A DNA stretch of 64,000 nt. Source: Balaenoptera acutorostrata (Eukaryota > Chordata > Mammalia > Artiodactyla > Balaenopteridae). The position numbers and the translations under genes were made by a program. Location of the stretch: assembly GCF_949987535.1 (NCBI RefSeq), contig NC_080067.1, forward strand, positions 45,072,910 to 45,136,909, read 5' to 3'. Positions 22,738 to 35,519 of the stretch are shown piece by piece (the first letter of the stretch is position 1; each line of letters starts with the position of its first letter). The notes under the pieces are model-generated. The model was not told where the DNA came from. It did no database searches and saw nothing but the letters and a program-made list of their open reading frames with translations.

Positions 22738-25110
22738 AGCTTAACATTCTGAGAAGCATGTTTCTGGAGAATTTAAACATATCTGACCTTGGCCGGGATC
22801 ACTGATCATTTACAAAAAGCCCATAGAGGAATCTTTTAGAAAAGAAGTCACCTTAAAGACAAGAGCCTTGAGGTGTACAACTTTGAAGAAGTAAGCCATT
22901 TCTAGATTTAGGAATTGAAACAGAAATGACACAGATATGCAATATCCTGCTGGATAAAAGCAAATATTAATACACACCCCTGTAAATCTACGTTAACATT
23001 GGTTTTCAGTAAAATGCTTGCCTCTGAGCGAGCATATAGGGCTGTCTCTCAAGGTAAAGTTCAAACGTGGCTTCTGAACCAGTCGGGTCCCCTGCTAGGT
23101 GTCACTCTTACTAAATGAATAATGAATCAGGCTACCAAATGGTTTTATGTAAGCAGTGTGTCAGCCTCACTCCACAAGATGTTAGTTTCCAAACATACGT
23201 TGCCTTCTCCTTAGAAATTTTCTCATTAAGATAACGTCCTCTTAACTGAAAAAGCACTGGAAAGGAAAGTTGGTTGTGTGAAAAATTAGAGTGATTAATT
23301 TGAATGCTGAAATGAAGTTAAGAAACATCCCTGGTCTTTTTTAGTTTTTGTCTTCTCCAGTCTGTAGAGACAGAGGGGCAGGTGCCAAGAGAGGGAGCCG
23401 GCAATGAAAAAAAATCTCTGTGCCTGAAGTCCAGCAGCTCAGAGAGTCTGGGATTTTATGTGTAGTTGGTGTAATGGAGGCGTCTCAGCTCAGTGAGGGG
23501 CAAACAGAATGGTTTTATCTCTTCTAATAACTCTGAACCCCATTTCCACTCACTGGAGAGGGATGAGGGAGAGAAGACTTAATCTTGCCCAATAATGGAA
23601 TTTGAGTCCCATCGGAGAATTTAGTCCAGTTCAGTGACTCTTGTCTAATCTGGTTATTAAATTCTTAACTCTCATGACAGTTTGAACACCTCCCCTCCAC
23701 ACATATTAGACCTTCCCTACAGCTGTGCAGCCGGCTCCCCTCCCTTCCCTCTCCCCTCTCCTCTTTCCACTCTCCCCGCCGTCTCCCTTTCCTTCTCTTC
23801 TCCTCCCCTCCTGCTGTCACCTCTCACACCCTCTGCGTGCTAAACACTAAGGCTGCCCCAGGTTTCCCGTGGATCATGAGCACTTGCACGCCCAGGCAGT
23901 TCCTTCCTTAGAAATAGCTCTAAGCGTTGACACCCTGTAGAAAGGGTCACTGGGTCTCCCCTGAGCTGCACCCCTCATTGTGTCCCTTGCCTTGCTGGCT
24001 GTCTCCCCCAGGCTGACCTTGACATCCTCAACAGGGAGGATCTTGGCATATCCCCATTCCTGCTTCCCAAGGGACCTTTAGACCTGGAGAGCATTGGATA
24101 TGAAAGATGGGTCTCTTCCCATGTTCCAGAGTCACTGTCAATCTCTACAGGATTTCTTTTAGGGTCTTCTGTCTTCTCTGGGTGGGATCCAGCTGGACAT
24201 CTACCTTTCCCCAGTAGAAGGGGGTTAGGGAGAAGCAGGAGTTACTGTACCATAACATCTGCTTTCCTGGAAACTCTCCAGTCCCCTCCCTGATGAGGAG
24301 AGAGCAGTAGGTTCCTGTGAAGGTTTTATGGACAGTCCAGCCCCTGCAAGCCCTGAGGTGGGATGTACCTTGGCAGGCCAATCTCTGAACGTAAAAGATA
24401 AGGCAAGGTGAGAACTGTTCCCAGATGTGGGCTGCCTCCACAGTGTACCTGCAGTAGTGGGAACCCGGGTTGGGGTTGGATGGGGCAGGAAAGGGTCTCA
24501 ATTGTTCCCTCATACTCAGGACAACATAAAAAGGAAATAATCTGGTAAGAAAGACTAAAACTCTATGTGGCAGTGCAAAGTATCCGTGGAAGGAATTAGC
24601 GGCCTGTGGGGAAAGAACATGTGTGTTGAGGGGTGGAACTTAGAGGAACTCTCAGGAAGAGCGCATTCCCTGGTTCATGAATGCCACTGTTCAGAGGTAA
24701 TTTTGAGTTTTAGACTTGGAGGATCAAAGAACTGCATCAAAAGGGTGAAAGCAATCAGGATTGCACAGCTATTAATAAAAAGTCACTTTAGGAGGTGAAA
24801 GGCAAGTTTTCTGAAGATCAAGCAAAGGCAACCTTCTTAAGTTGGAAAATTTAGTGAAAGCAAAAGTAATAGTGAAAGCACCACAACAAGGGCTCTCAGC
24901 GCAACCCTAAGACTGAAGACAAAAGTACTCTTAAGGGCCAAGGCTGCCGGAGGGTCTGGGAATGACTGCACACAGCAAAGGAGTGCAGGTTTTAGCAGGG
25001 AGGCCTGACTGCTGAAGAAGGAAATGGACCCTCCAAATCCCTTCAAATCTCTGCCCTTTACGTTGGGGTCACTCCTTGCATGTTGCAGTGAGATCTAGAA
25101 TGCATCTTCT
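22738..25110. other. Intronic sequence, no gene; pyrimidine tract at 23735-23815
   Basis: No exon or young repeat recognised. A strand-biased C/T-rich tract of about 80 bp lies at 23735-23815 ('cctcccttccctctcccctc'). Frames crossing this region lack splice support. Confidence 0.5.
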
Positions 25111-25322
25111 GAATACAAGCCATCATTTAAAAATTGTTCATTAATTGTTTGCAATCCCCCTCTTTATGTTTTAACAATATATTTATTTTTTGATGGAACA
25201 ACATAGAGATCTATTGAATATGAATCATCTTTTAAAAGTCTGCTCATTAAATATGTTCAATTCCTCTCTGTATTTTTTATTAATATATTTTATTTACTGA
25301 TGAAATAACATTTAGATTTATA
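25111..25322. repeat. Diverged tandem duplication, unit about 105 bp
   Basis: The segment starting 'gaatacaagccatcatttaa' (25111) is echoed from 25216 by 'gaatatgaatcatcttttaa'. Both copies then show 'tcattaa', a C/T-rich stretch, 'aatatatttta'-like A/T sequence, and 'tgatg(g)aa..aaca'. I estimate about 30% divergence by eye, so the duplication is old. Confidence 0.7.
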
Positions 25323-25494
25323 AGGGGGAAAGAGAGAGACAAAGACAGACACACTCTTGAGAAGGAGGACAATTCCCAAAATAGTGTCAAGATATTTTTC
25401 AATAAAAGCTTGTTTAATTACATTTGTTTGAGAGTAATGCCTATCAACTTTAGTCAAAAGTTTAATTAAATGAAGATATGAGAGAAGAGTGGTT

Positions 25495-25655
25495 GAGAAC
25501 ACAGACTTTGGAGTTAGATCACCCTAGGTTCAAATACCAGCTCTGTTCCTTACCTGCTGTGTGAACTTGGGAGCACTGCTTACCTCTCTGGGCCTTAGTT
25601 TCACTCCTCTGTAAAATGAGAATGGTAACCATGTCTTAAAGGATTGTAGTGAGCC
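25495..25655 (+). mobile_element. MIR SINE fragment
   Basis: Well-preserved sense MIR order: 'acagactttggagttagatc', 'gttcaaataccagctctg', 'gtgaacttgggagcactg', 'ctctgggccttagtttc', 'ctgtaaaatgagaatgg'. Confidence 0.8.
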
Positions 25656-26089
25656 TTTCAACGAGAAAATCCAAGAAAAACATTCAGTCCAATGTGTCTG
25701 TTCCATGCAGTTGTACTTTTTCTAAACATATTTTTACATCAAATTGGGCTAATAAAATATTGCCAGTAAAGATCCTCAGGAATCCAACATATCATATCAA
25801 TGTATATGATTTGCACGTATTACTTAAAAATATTTGAAAGTGTTTGATTTTCTTAAGTAATTATAATGATTTATCTAGGACGTCTATTTGTCAAGTTTGG
25901 GACTAAGTGACTTAAATACCATATCCTTGACTCCTTGCAAGAATTACAAAGAAGTTATTGTTGTTCCCATTTTGTGCATAAGCAAAATGTAGGCCACTAC
26001 GTTTAGTATTTTTCCCAAGGCCACAGCTATTGAGAAGTGAAACTGAGCAAGAATCTATATCACTCTAAACACATTTAGTTTCTGTGAGG

Positions 26090-27800
26090 TTCCTTCAAGA
26101 TGGTAACATAGAAAGATCCTGAACCATTTCTTCCCACAGACACACTGAATCTACAGCTACCTATGGAACAATTCCCTCTGAAAAAAACAAAACAAAACAA
26201 AAACACCCCGAAAAACTGGTGGAGTGACCCCTTCACGTTGGGTAAACAAGAGGGAAACCACATCAAAGTGGGTAGGAAAGGCCGAGACACAAGCTCTCCA
26301 TGAGCCCCATCCCTGGTGATGACCCCCATTCGGGAGGGAACTCAAAACCCGGAGCTTCTCTCTGAGGAGCAAAAGAATTATACCCCACATTGAGCACCCC
26401 AACTTTCATGACTGGAACCTGAGAGATGAGCCCCCGAAACATTTGGCTTTGAAGACCAGTGGAGCTTGTGCCCCTGAGATCCTAGAGGCTGTGGTGAACT
26501 AAGGAACATCTCTTAAAGGGCCCTCATGCAGATTCACCCACTCCAGGGCTCAGCGCAGAAGCAGCCCTTTAAAAAGTGCCCAGACTTTATGTGAAAGAAA
26601 TTCATTTGCTAATTTTAAAGCTGGTCAGCCCCAGCGCACAGGCTACTCTCGACATTGGAGGGGAAGGATATAGACTATAACTAATGGAGAAAGTGTTCTT
26701 TTTTTTTTTTTTTTAAAGACTTTTTTGATGTGGACCATTTTTAAAGCCTTTATTGAATTTGTTACAATACTGCTTCTGTTTTATGTTCTGGTTTTTTTGG
26801 CCGCAAGGCATGTGGGATCTTAGTTCCCCAACCAGGGATCAAACCCACACCCCCTGCATTGGAAGGTAAAGTCGTAACCACAGGACCACCAGGGAAGTCC
26901 CTGGAGAAAGTGTTCTTAAATATCTACCACTCCCAGGGCACAGCAAGAGGCAGGAGACCCAGGAGCTCAGTCTTGATGTGAAAGGGGCAGGCTTCTCATT
27001 AAATACGCATCTAAGGGCTGCCTGTAAGCCTTGCCTGGGACCTCGGAGGGTGGGCGCTATCTTCAGGTTCTCCCTCTGCCGTACTTCAGAGCTTCAGCGT
27101 CTCTTGGAGAGGAGCTCTCATATGTGTCTGGTACCCCAGTTTTTACCTCTGGTGCCCTGTTTATTGTGGCTGCCACCCAGGGGATATTACCCCCTTGATC
27201 TCCTTCTGGTTCTGGAGGCCAGCAGGGCTTGTGCCCGTGGTCCCACAAGACTGTATAAATTTGTATTTTTTGAAAGCTGCTGCCTGAGGGTCTGGCTTCC
27301 AATCAGTCCAGATCCAGGTGCTGACTGAGATCCTCCCCTTTGTGACACTGACTGGTCTTGTCACCCCCTTACCTACTGGGAGTTATTAAAAATAAAAAGG
27401 GTTGCTTGGATAAGCAGAGGTTTGAGAGACAAGCAAGAGCTGGGGCAAGGTTGAATGATAAGGTTTGTCTCCTGCACAAGGCCAACGCTTCAAGACTGGG
27501 AGAGATGGCTGTTTCATCCAAAGCATAGAAACCAACACAGAGAACCAAGCAAAGTGAAGAAACAGAGGATTATGTTCCAAATGAAAGAACAAGATAAAAC
27601 CTCAGGAAAAAACCTTAATGAAATGGAGATAAGTAAATTACCTGATAAAGCGTTCAGAGTAATGGTCATAAATATGCTCACTGAACTCAGAAGAATGAAT
27701 GAATACAATGAGAACTTCAACAGAGAGATAGAAAATATATGAAAGTACCAAACCGAAGTCACAGAGCTGAAGAAGTCAGTAAACACACTTGTTTATAACC
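26090..27800 (+). mobile_element. Old L1 5' half (5'UTR plus start of ORF1)
   Basis: Begins with an L1M-type 5' start, 'ttcaagatggtaacatagaa', and continues through a G/C-moderate 5'UTR. It reaches an ORF1 N-terminus readable on + from about 27570: 'MFQMKEQDKT', then 'LPDKAFRVMVINMLTELRRM' and 'NENFNREIENI', ending in a stop at 27740. The rest of ORF1 and all of ORF2 are missing. A CHR SINE is inserted at 26701-26901, so this L1 is older than that SINE. Confidence 0.78.
26701..26901 (-). mobile_element. CHR-1-type SINE with 16-bp target-site duplication
   Basis: Reversed CHR element: poly(T), 'gatgtggaccatttttaaag', 'ggcatgtgggatcttagttc', ending 'aggaccaccagggaagtcc'. The 16-bp direct repeat 'tggagaaagtgttctt' lies at 26685-26700 and 26902-26917. 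It is nested in an older L1 5'UTR. Confidence 0.93.
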
Positions 27801-29290
27801 ACACTTCCTCATGAGGTAAAACTTTTTCTGCTTTGAGCATTTACTTAGCTATTTCTGGGACACAATCTTTGGAGAATATATTTGTTGATCACCAACTTAC
27901 CATATTCCTAGAACTGTATAGATGTGATGGTCACTATACACATGGTCACTGCCCTCAAGGGCTTCACAACCTAGTGGAGGAATATGACTCATTGGAAAAG
28001 AGGTATCTGGACCAGGCTAATCTGATAACTCTTGTTTTTGAGTGGTTAATACCTCCCAGAGCTACTGTTCTCACTCGTAGACTCAGTCGACTCTGTGTGC
28101 CTTATATTTGAAGTGCTTTCTCAGTCTCCACAAAGAAAAGAGCATTACAGAGCCAAGACCCAAGTGGCCCAAATTTCCATCTGTGAGGGAGTTGGGTGTT
28201 GTTGAAAGTCAAGGTGGTCATAGGTGTTGGTGAAGAAGCCTGCAGGAAGATCCAGAAGAACACAACTCTGTGATGCTTAGGAAGTACCAACAGTCAAAGT
28301 AGGGAGCTGAAGCCAGGAGTTACAAACTGGGCAGAAACTGGGGGGAGGGGAAGCAACCTAGATTTATGGGCAAATGCTGTGGGAAACCTGCCTAGTGCCT
28401 TCAGTGACCCTTTCCTGGCATTTGGGCAGGTCTGTATCAAGATACAGGGTTGGGGCAGACACCAAATAATACAAATATGGCAAATCTGTTAGGGTATATT
28501 TTAGTTGCATGTAGAAAATTTAACTAACAGAGATTTAAACAAATAGGGGTTCTACTTACCTACTCAGAGTCACTATGTGACAAGCCAAACCCATCATCTT
28601 GCTCCTACTTCATTTCTTCCTTTTGCCAAACCATGAGGAGGGAGTACAATGTTATGGGGAGACAGGGGAAACTGGTTCAAGTGTTACGTCAGTCAGTTCT
28701 CATCTTGTCCCCCAGAACTTGGCCAGGACTGTTGGTTGCAAGTAACAGAAACTCAACTCAAACTAACTTGTGTATAAAAAGAGATTTTATTAGATCACCT
28801 AACAGAAACACCCGGGGGCTAATGTGTTTCAAGCAAGGTCATCAGGCATCTTTTGTCTTCTTCTTCTGTAAGCTCCTCTCTCTACATTATTGCTTCTCTC
28901 CCAGCATTGTGGCAAAGTGGTCAAGGACAGCTCTAGGCTTACATGCTACCAGTTGAAAAGCTCCAGGTGCAGGAGGGGGCTTCTTTCTCTGCAGCCTCTC
29001 ACTGCCCGGCTTGAGCCATGTGAGCATCCATGAACCAGTCACTGCCCTCTGGTTGTTCAGCCCCAGCTCACAGGCTGCTCTCTACAGTGGAGGGGTAGGA
29101 TCTGCCCCATCCATAGCTCATTGGTTGAGGGTTGGTGGGTCCTCAAGGGAAAATGAGTGCTGGAACCAAGAGAAGGAGAAGTTAATGGTGGGCAGGCAAA
29201 ACCTACCTCTATGCGATTATGCCATCCCTGAGCTGAGAGAAGATAAATTGGAATTGACCTGGCAAGGAAATTGAAAAATGTATTTATCAT
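27801..29290. other. Intronic sequence with old repeat-like blocks
   Basis: 27836-27990 resembles reversed L2 tail sequence ('gatggtcactatacacatgg'). 28725-29200 resembles an old mammalian interspersed repeat whose family I cannot name; it begins 'gttgcaagtaacagaaactc' and includes 'catccatgaaccagtcactg'. No coding exon seen. Confidence 0.4.
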
Positions 29291-31590
29291 CTCTTTTGAA
29301 GTAAACTTCTATACCTTATTTATAATTCAAAATGTAGGAACACACAAAATGTGCTCCCTTACTGCGACCAGCTTTTTAAAGCATTATACTGATGGCACTG
29401 CTTAGTTTCAGAAGTACGAATGTCAAGGTAGTTGGTGCTCAGGGTTTATTCTGCAGCCGTAAAGGAGACTGGTGAGTAGGAATTGTGGTAAAGCTAGGAT
29501 GAGAAGATGAGAAGTGATTCCCTTTGATGGAAGGACAAATGCTTCTACATTTTGTTTCAGTTTCCTAGTACAGTAAAATAGCATTTAGAGATGGTATTCC
29601 GAGAGCTAATATTAGACTAATTTAACCTATGAACGTCACATCAGTGTCGTCAAAGGGGAGTTCGTGTGTAATGTAAACACTTTTATATGATTCAGAGAGT
29701 AGCATGGCTCCACCATTAAAAAAAAACAATGTAGCAATTTAGAGTAATAGCCCTGTATGACATGACTGGCCTCTCTTTTTTGACCCCGAAATTTAAAAAA
29801 AGAATGAAATATAGTGTAGTATGCTTTCAACTAAGTAAAATTGTTTTCATATATGTAGACAAGGATAGTAAGGTAAATATCCAAAAATTAAAATAGCTTC
29901 TGTATTAAGGCAGCGAGTGGGCTTAGATGATTTTAATACACATTTTAAACGTATTTAATATAATCACATTTTCTTGTCAATTAAAACAAGAAGAGGATAT
30001 CCATCTACTTGGAAGGAAAGAATATTGTCTTTTTAATCTCTGACTTAAGGAAAACTGATATGTCACTTTCCAGATTCCATAGAACTAGGATGGGGAATGC
30101 GATGCTTTAAATTCTTTGCAGACCTCACCTGGGTTTTGCCCAGCATCGTTGTTTTTTAAAGGTGTCACGCTGCTCCCTGGTGTTCAACAAGCTAAATTGT
30201 AATGTCTCAAATGCCTACTACATTTTCTTCCTATATTTTCTGAATAATCAAGGCAATTAAAAAGGGAGGGGCGCTGGGAGAGGAATACCTGTAGTCCTAT
30301 AAACTTGTGGGTATCTTATGGGTTGTCAGTATTTTCTATTTGTTAAATTACTTAAAAAATGTCACACGTTTTTAAGCCCTTATGCGCAGGTTTACAGGCT
30401 TTAGGTGCCGTAAAGTGGCAGAACTTGTCAGCAGGGCTCTGGGAGTTGCCCAACGCTTCAAGCACTTTGGATGGCGTGGAAATCAGCTGGCCAAAATGCG
30501 ATACTCCCTTAATAAAATGGATCCCAGAAGAAACAACGGGATTACCAAATTCAGGCACATAATCTTACAGGACCCTCTCTGAGATTCTGTTTAAAATCTT
30601 TAGACCAAAGGAAAATAAATAAATAAGGGTGCATTTTGAGCAGACATTGCATAAGAAAATAGTGGCCACATATGACCCAAGGCAAGAAGCTTCTGGCCTC
30701 TCAGTAAGGGCCCCAGAAGCTGAAGGTTCATAGTTTCAGGGAAATTGGCCTCTGATCCCAAGGTTGTTTCACTGTAGCTTCTGGACTTTTCCTTGAGCAT
30801 TATAACTCACAGAGCCTTAATAAATTAGGAAACACATACAAATTCAATAATGTGGTAGCATTAACGTGTTCTTTATATCCTCTGGCTGTTGAGAACTGAT
30901 GGTCTTTGAACCGTTCTAGCCAAATGAAAATAAATCAGTTTGTTTACAAAGAAACACCTTTAGTGACTTTGGTTGTATGTGGAAGAATTATAGAAAATCA
31001 GAGGCTTCCAGAAGTCAAAAAGAGATGGTGATAGAATCAGTGAAACCATTTAAAACTATTCTAAAAAGCTGAACCCTGACAGTTGGTCTTCATGTCAGGC
31101 TAACCCCCAGGAGAAAATAGATTCTGTTCCCTGATTACATGTGGAAATCTAGATCTTAATCTCAAAGATTAGAAGCTAGTTCAAATGGAAAAAGAAATCA
31201 CTTAGCTTTCACAAAGAAGAGGTTTCTATTATCCAAATCAGAAGATGACACTTTTGGGATAATAATCACAGGAAATAAAGAGCTTCCTTGGGTGAAATCT
31301 CAAGAAGCCACCTAATCAAGGGTTACTTTAATTTTCTGAATAGTACATAATACTTTCAAATATTTTGTCTTCTCTGTCCATTTCTTTGTTTATTTATCAT
31401 ACAACACCAGTTTCCTTCCACAGTATATAAAATCCATGACCGTAGGCCTCTTATCTGACATGTGCCCGGGGCAGGGCCACTGCATTTGGCCACGCAGACT
31501 ACACTGTCTAACACCACAGAACACCCCTCAACTTGATGTCTTTGTGAATGGTCCCCCCTAGAGCGGCCCTGTAGTCTCTATCCAGAGCAA
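29291..31590. other. Repeat-poor intronic sequence
   Basis: About 2.3 kb in which I recognise neither transposons nor exons. The two overlapping frames near 30359-30582 have no splice sites or family signature. Candidate place for conserved noncoding elements, but nothing specific is visible. Confidence 0.4.
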
Positions 31591-31864
31591 AGTGCTGACC
31601 CTGGCACAGAATGGTCCTTCAACAATGATGTATTGAGTGAATGAATAAGTGATATGTCAGCCTATTTATTATTCTCATTTGAAAAAAGGATGAGAAGTTG
31701 AAAGATTTTGTGTCCCATAAATCAAAGCATGTACATTTACATGTGCAAACTAGTTTCACTTTGATGGATGACTTTTTCTGACTAAGTTGATTCTTGGAGA
31801 CTGATTGAGCTCAGGCAAGTCTGTAAAAGTTGAACCAGTAACATAGACAGTCCAGGTCTTCTGA

Positions 31865-32266
<402 letters not shown>

Positions 32267-32758
32267 TGAACCCATGGTGAGGGTTTTGTCCTCTCAAAAC
32301 TAAGACATGATTCATAAACACACAGTGAACTTAATCAAGTCTGAGGGAATTGATTGCGTTTGAAATCAACCTAAACTGCTCGTTTGTGTGTTGGCATTCC
32401 TCCATTACGGAGAACATCTTTTTACTTTTCTTTATAATAGCGTGTTCCTTTTAGTCTGTGTCAGTAGCATTTTGTGGTGAGAACAGAATAGAAGATTAGC
32501 TTGGTTATAAGGATTTTAAAGAGAACCTTCACAGGAAGAATTGAAAGGGGTCACGAATTCAGGGGTTGCATCTCAAAGGCTTTTGGGGCCAGGTAAGTAA
32601 CCCATGTGACTGATGGGGGTTGAGTTGTGACTGGCTCACTGAACCAAGGCATCACCTAAAGGCGCAGCCCCCCTCGGCTCCTGCAAGTATGTTGCCAGGT
32701 GGGTAAGCAGAAAAGATGTTGCCAAAGGTCATTTTCTTTCTTCATAAGATGCCGGAAA

Positions 32759-32769
<11 letters not shown>

Positions 32770-32795
<26 letters not shown>

Positions 32796-33126
32796 TTTTT
32801 TTTTTTTACTTGATTTTATTTATTTATTTATTTATTTTTGGCTGTGTTGGGTCTTCGGTTCGTGCGAGGGCTTTCTCCAGTTGCGGCAAGCGGGGGCCAC
32901 TCTTCATCGCGGTACGGGGACCGCTCTTCATCGCGGTGCGCGGGCCTTTCTCTATCGCGGCCCCTCCCGTCGCGGGGCACAGGCTCTAGACGCGCAGGCT
33001 CAGCAATTGTGGCTCACGGGCCCAGCTGCTCCGTGGCATGTGGGATCTTCCCAGACCAGGGCTCGAACCCGTGTCCCCTGCATTAGCAGGCAGATTCTCA
33101 ACCACTGCGCCACCAGGGAAGCCCCA
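32770..33126 (-). mobile_element. CHR-2-type SINE with 15-bp target-site duplication
   Basis: Reversed long CHR form. A long T run is followed by (ATTT)n, 'ggctgtgttgggtcttcgg', and two copies of a 'ctcttcatcgcggt'-type unit. It ends 'actgcgccaccagggaagcc'. The direct repeat 'gaaatccagattttt' lies at 32755-32769 and 33127-33141. Many CpGs remain, so the copy is young. Open frames across it are repeat artefacts. Confidence 0.95.
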
Positions 33127-33761
33127 GAAATCCAGATTTTTAAATGTTGACAACCAGTAAGAAACTTTTAAATGTAAATAGACCATATGTGCAGACCACA
33201 GTTGTGCTGGGTCCACCAGTTTAAGAACTCTGGAGTACAGGGCTGAGGAATGAAAGAATCTGATGGAAGTCTTTACTTTTCAAAAAAAAAACACCAAATG
33301 TGTTAGGAAATAAGTGATCAGGCAATTGTAATGCAGATTTGTGTGGATTTGGCCATTGTGATCAGTTGCCATTGTCACTGGAGTACTGAAAGAAGTTAGG
33401 AAGAGAAATGAACTATACAAGTATATTATTTTAAAAAAAAAAATCTTCCTTGACTACTTTGTAATCATGTTTATTCCGTTGTGAAAAAGCCTTCCCAACA
33501 GCCAAAATAATGCGTTCACATTGGGATCAAGCAAAGGTTACTTTGAAATGTTTTCAGATGATTGTGTTGCATATTCTTTAATTCATGGCTTTATCTAGTT
33601 ATGGATTCTAAAGGGAGAGCAGTAAGTTCAGCTTATGGCTGTGCCAATAACAGTGGCAGAAGATCTATTTTTAGCTGACAGCAGAAATTGAATCCTTAGT
33701 GAATCTGCACTTTTTAAAGACAATTTTGAGGGGCAATGAGTTGTCGTAACTGGCCTCACTA

Positions 33762-33776
33762 TCACTAGAGGGCGCT
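33762..33776 (+). promoter_or_regulatory. CTCF-like motif (+)
   Basis: The sequence tcactagagggcgct fits the CTCF core (CCASYAGRKGGCRS) with one mismatch at the first base. It lies in the intron between the IQ exon and the IQCJ-only terminal exon. Binding is not shown by sequence alone. Confidence 0.45.
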
Positions 33777-34771
33777 CACGAACCACTTTGGAAAATGTCT
33801 GAGTTTAGCAAAGTTTGTATTTAACTTGTGATTTGTGAGTGAAAAAGAATGTGAAAATTGAGTGTCTAGGATGCCTTCGCTGTGAATGTCAGTAGAAGGT
33901 ACAGATTAAACGACTCTGAAGACTGGATTTGAATGATGGAAATTGAGTATCAGAAATCACTCTGCCCGTGAAGGTTTGGGTTTACTACTGCCTTTGTACT
34001 TTCTCAGCCCTAATATCAACCGTCTAGTGATATCTAACCGTTTTAGTGTTGCTTTAGGGCAGTTATCCTTTTGGCTTATTGAAATTCTGGAAGAATCTAT
34101 TTTTGCTTTATATTTATGCTGCCACACCACTTTGATTCTAGCACCTCAAGTGTTTTTGTGCATAAATGCATGTTCTTCCCCCTCGTGGGTCATCACGTTT
34201 ATGTATATCTTTGCACAGCTGTGCTAACAGTTTTACCTTATTTAATTTAGCCTAGCCTCCAGGTTCCCTGAGGTTTCTTGATAGAGGAGATTTCCTCCCT
34301 CAAGTGTCCCCAGCAATCTGGTTTCCCATAAGGTGTGTCAGACTGAACTGGGAGTGGCAACCTGCTCCACCACCACGTCATCACGCTTCATCTCTGTGCT
34401 CGTGGGACAAAGATGACCCTATTCCATGTGTGGAAGTCTGGCTCACTCCTGATTGCCTAGAAACAGTGAGAATCAAAACAGGGTTTCAAAAAACATTACT
34501 GGAATTAGCTTCAGAAAACAAGCAGACCCTGCCCAGAATTCTAGTAAGGTTATTAATTATAAGAACAACTTTGGTATTGATGATGGCAGTGGTGTGACAC
34601 TAAATGTACAAAATAAAATATGAAAATACAAGATGTTGGGACATTCCCAAGCCTCTCGTTTGTCAGGCAGGTAAAATACCCAAGCCATAATTGTTTAAAA
34701 CTTTATGCTTGGTTGCTTGGAGCTGGTGTAACTAGCTAAGGTTGTTTTTATCTCCCATGATTATCCCTTAG

Positions 34772-34882
34772 CTGAGGCCTTTCAAGAAGATTCATTCTTA
34801 CATCTTTCGTTGGTCGCAGCCCCATGAAAGGAAAGTGACTCTGGTCTACCTTGACTGGCCTGCCAGACCCAGTGATGAGTAG
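34772..34882 (+). CDS. IQCJ: IQCJ-specific terminal coding exon with stop (short isoform)
   Basis: The acceptor 'ttatcccttag' ends at 34771. Phase 0 from 32137 continues here as LRPFKKIHSYIFRW, then SQPHERKVTLVYLDWPARPSDE and TAG at 34880-34882 (36 codons). Parts of this ('KIH.YI..W' and 'RKV.L.YLD..ARP', dots marking differing residues) match the C-terminus I remember for human IQCJ, which lacks SCHIP1 sequence. That human tail runs about 20 residues further past ARP. Here the frame stops three residues after ARP, and the sequence beyond looks related but out of frame ('ctcaccttgg' near 34930). So this lineage may have a shortened tail. The exon gives the IQCJ-only product and is skipped in IQCJ-SCHIP1. 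A candidate AATAAA lies at 35470. Alternative reading: a decayed terminal exon no longer used. Confidence 0.7.
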   Translation: MRPFKKIHSYIFRWSQPHERKVTLVYLDWPARPSDE

Positions 34883-35469
34883 ATGAGTAGACCTCAAGTT
34901 TATGGAGGGGATAAGGATGACCCCCGGCTCACCTTGGCTAAGCCTGTCATAAAGAGATGAGCTTCCTCTAATAATCAGAAAGTCCTTTGGAACTTCAGGG
35001 TTAAAAGTCTTCAGTCCAAGTCAAATGCTCTCCATGAGGTGTATCCCTAGGCAATTCTCCAGGCCCCTGACTTCTACTAGATCCCCTCCAGCTTGTTGAA
35101 CCTCAGCCCTCTTTCTCTGCGCTTGATCTATCATGGTTGCTGCCTAGACCATTGTCTGTCTTCTCGAATCTGATCAGCTGCCTGTCTCGTCCTAATCCTC
35201 TACTAACCTCTGACACAGCCTCAGTTGGAGGCCAATCTGCCCTTGTGTAACCCGTGGGCCTTGCCAGCTGCTCTACCTGCCCCCATGCCTATAATAACTG
35301 CAATTACTGCTCATCCTAGCTGTCTGCCCCAGGCATGTGCTGCATGGGAAGCCAGCAACCTGATCTGGGGGCGTCCCTGTGCTGAGACGAGAATGAGTTT
35401 TTGCATGCTCTTGTTCTCTTTTGGCCAAGAATAATAGTTAATGTAGTTCTTAGAATACTTTTGCCGTGA

Positions 35470-35475
35470 AATAAA
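35470..35475 (+). terminator. Candidate polyadenylation signal AATAAA for IQCJ
   Basis: First canonical AATAAA after the stop at 34882, in 'gtgaaataaatagc'. It would give a 3'UTR of about 0.6 kb. A single hexamer is weak evidence and no GU-rich element stands out. Confidence 0.3.
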
Positions 35476-35519
35476 TAGCAATAATAATGTTTCAGTATGA
35501 GCTCTCAAATTCATCTTAA

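Noticed and set aside
32699..33216. Overlapping frames encoding RAFSSCGKRGPLFIAVRG-like peptides, seen again at 40627-41007 and 46590-47030
   Set aside because: All are translations of CHR-2 SINE copies in either orientation, not host proteins.
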